A stretch of DNA of 7,401 bases from NCBI GenBank assembly GCA_029938985.1, contig JAOZTW010000250.1, forward strand, positions 1-7,401. Direction: 5' to 3'. The notes under the pieces were generated by a model. The model did no database searches, was not told the origin of the DNA, and was given only the letters and a program-made list of their open reading frames with translations. Positions 6,205-7,401 of this stretch are shown one piece after another (the first letter of the stretch is position 1; each line of letters starts with the position of its first letter). A program made the translations under genes and the position numbers. The DNA is from Bacteroidales bacterium (GTDB lineage Bacteria > Bacteroidota > Bacteroidia > Bacteroidales > JAOZQN01).

Positions 6205-6276
6205 CAATTTTGGAATTGTAATGATACAGCAATTCTATATAAAACAATAAATTAAACAACTGATTTACATACCTTA

Positions 6277-6948
6277 ATGAAGCAATTTTTAAAAGAAAAT
6301 ATTTTCTATTTTATTCCATTTTTTTTAACTTTAGCATTAACTTTTCTTGTATTATTTGTTGAAAGTAAGACAAACATTCATATTGCTATTAACAAAAATT
6401 ATTGTGTTTTTGCAGATGTATTTTTTAAAACCACAACATTTTTGGGCAGTGGATTGGCAATTCCAATGGTTGTTATACCTTCTTTATTTGTGAAATACCG
6501 ATATTCAATAATAAGTTTTTGTGCATTAATACTTTCTGGAATTGTTGTTTTTGTTTTAAAACAAACTTATAATATGCCACGTCCAATAAATTTTTTCACA
6601 AATTTATACGATGGAGATTATAAAATAAGAATAATTGAAAATCTTGATATTCATTCAAATCACTCTTTTCCGTCGGGGCATACTACTACTGCATTTGTTG
6701 TTTTTACTATTTTTGCACTCATAACTAAAAGCAAACATTGGTATTTAAAATTATTTTATTTTCTAATGGCTTTTCTTGTAGCCTACTCAAGAGTTTATTT
6801 ATCGCAACATTTTTTACAAGATATTGTGGCAGGTGCAATCATTGGGGTTGCTTCGGTTTTAATATGTTATTTTTTTATTAATAAAATAAAAAATAAAAAT
6901 TTGGATAAATCATTACTAACCAGCTTTAAAAAAACAACCAATAATTAA
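6277..6948 (+). CDS. PAP2 superfamily membrane phosphatase
   Basis: 223 residues with about six hydrophobic segments (near 10-28, 55-73, 77-94, 137-151, 158-175 and 184-203). All three PAP2 signature motifs are intact: KQTYNMPRP (K95, R102, P103), PSGH (132-135, catalytic H135) and SRVYLSQHFLQD (S171, R172, H178, D182). In this family the second-motif and third-motif histidines act as acid/base and nucleophile to hydrolyse a phosphate ester or pyrophosphate, with the active site at the outer face of the inner membrane. Likely substrates are lipid phosphates: undecaprenyl pyrophosphate, phosphatidylglycerol phosphate or lipid A phosphate. The sequence does not separate these, so no gene symbol is given. 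The gene diverges from the permease gene and is alone on its strand. No Shine-Dalgarno sequence precedes the ATG. Confidence 0.9.
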   Translation: MKQFLKENIFYFIPFFLTLALTFLVLFVESKTNIHIAINKNYCVFADVFFKTTTFLGSGLAIPMVVIPSLFVKYRYSIISFCALILSGIVVFVLKQTYNMPRPINFFTNLYDGDYKIRIIENLDIHSNHSFPSGHTTTAFVVFTIFALITKSKHWYLKLFYFLMAFLVAYSRVYLSQHFLQDIVAGAIIGVASVLICYFFINKIKNKNLDKSLLTSFKKTTNN

Positions 6949-6986
6949 CAATATCTATCTTTAAAACTTATTTGTTACTTTTTGAG

Positions 6987-7027
6987 AACGCCAATAAAAA
7001 TGGTTTTTTATCCGTTTTATCGGCGTT
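6987..7027. terminator. Hairpin between convergent genes
   Basis: AACGCC (6987-6992) pairs with GGCGTT (7022-7027), and inside it AAAATGG (6997-7003) can pair with CCGTTTT (7012-7018) with one G-T wobble, leaving a T-rich loop. It lies between the stops of the PAP2 gene and uvrA, where a bidirectional terminator would be expected. Neither strand shows a good T run after the stem, and the right arm belongs to a short repeat family, so the terminator role is uncertain. Confidence 0.35.
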
Positions 7028-7049
7028 ACGAAGTATCAGCGTTATCGGC
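7018..7049. repeat. Interspersed TATCRGCGTTA repeats
   Basis: TATCGGCGTTA (7018-7028) recurs as TATCAGCGTTA (7034-7044) and again in part as TATCGGC (7043-7049). TTATCGGC is exactly repeated at 7017-7024 and 7042-7049. The block is noticeably richer in G and C than the surrounding DNA. From memory, similar ATCNGCGTT-type runs occur between genes in other Bacteroidales, so this may be one copy of a dispersed intergenic repeat. Confidence 0.5.
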
Positions 7050-7075
7050 TTTCCAGAAGATGACAAAATTCGGAT

Positions 7076-7401
7076 TTAATTTAGATTTAAAAATTGTCCA
7101 GTATAAGATTTTTTGCATTTAACAAGCTGTTCGGGAGTACCTTCAAAAACAATATAACCACCATCAACTCCACCTTCGGGACCCAGGTCTATAACCCAGT
7201 CTGCATTTTTTATTATTTCCATATTATGTTCAATAATAATTGTAGTGTGTCCATTGTCTAACAGGGCGTTAAATGCCGCAAGAAGTTTTTTTATATCATG
7301 AAAATGCAAACCTGTTGTAGGCTCATCAAAAATAAAAACAGTAGGTTTGTCTTTTCTATCATTAATTAAAAAAGAAGCAAGTTTTATTCGCTGACTCTCA
7401 A
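7076..7401 (-). CDS. uvrA: UvrA excinuclease subunit A, C-terminal part (partial)
   Basis: Only the last 107 codons are in the window; the gene enters from the right edge and ends with TAA at 7078-7076. The visible frame opens with ESQRIKLASFL, the end of the LSGGExQR ABC signature. Next come Walker B TVFIFDEPTTGLHF (DE catalytic pair), the IIIEHNMEIIKNADWVIDLG switch segment with its conserved His, and GPEGGVDGGYIVFEGTPEQL. This is the second ATPase domain of UvrA, the DNA damage-recognition subunit of UvrABC nucleotide excision repair, acting in the cytoplasm on DNA. The end (SYTGQFLNLN) matches the usual UvrA C-terminus, so the 3' end is complete. The TTG codon within GLHF (7309-7307) is internal, not a start. 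Confidence 0.95.
   Translation of the reverse strand, partial: ESQRIKLASFLINDRKDKPTVFIFDEPTTGLHFHDIKKLLAAFNALLDNGHTTIIIEHNMEIIKNADWVIDLGPEGGVDGGYIVFEGTPEQLVKCKKSYTGQFLNLN

Noticed and set aside
6205..6218. CAATT/AATTG dyad in the divergent spacer as an operator
   Set aside because: Five-base AT arms are expected by chance in this composition, and no known regulator motif matches.
6220..6229. AATGATACAG, also present at 239-248, as a third copy of the relic repeat
   Set aside because: Only ten bases match and the flanking sequence shows no further similarity.

Overview
The window is AT-rich DNA with the marks of a Bacteroidota genome, probably an uncultured member of or near the Bacteroidales. 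Three things point there: a secreted protein with a type IX secretion (Por secretion tail) sorting domain, a large PEP synthase-like protein with two receiver-type domains of a kind I associate with this phylum, and starts without recognisable Shine-Dalgarno sequences. Intergenic DNA is long and full of short repeats and inverted repeats. There are no RNA genes, CRISPR arrays or intact transposase genes.

Layout. Positions 1-462 hold no intact gene. They contain a structured inverted repeat, a decayed coding fragment and a run of AATTCYT heptads ending just before the first gene. Positions 463-3408 (+) encode a 981-residue protein: two receiver-like domains, a PPDK/PEP-synthase nucleotide-binding region and an unusual C-terminal region, without the usual phosphohistidine domain. 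Positions 3409-3783 hold terminator-like hairpins, a 19-bp tandem repeat and a second, inverted relic of the same coding sequence found at 210-275. Positions 3784-4794 (-) encode a secreted T9SS-sorted protein. Positions 4795-5294 hold a 124-bp MITE-like palindromic element with 24-bp terminal inverted repeats, plus a nested AT-rich inverted repeat. Positions 5295-6122 (-) encode an ABC-2 type permease with no ATPase beside it. Diverging from it, 6277-6948 (+) encodes a membrane PAP2-family phosphatase. After a repeat-bearing convergent spacer, 7076-7401 (-) is the C-terminal end of uvrA, cut by the window edge.

The genes look like independent transcription units, each separated by more than 100 bp and often facing different ways. 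I see no operon and no multi-gene system. The items most worth following up are the architecture of the 981-residue protein, the MITE-like element, and the pair of inverted coding relics that differ only at third codon positions.
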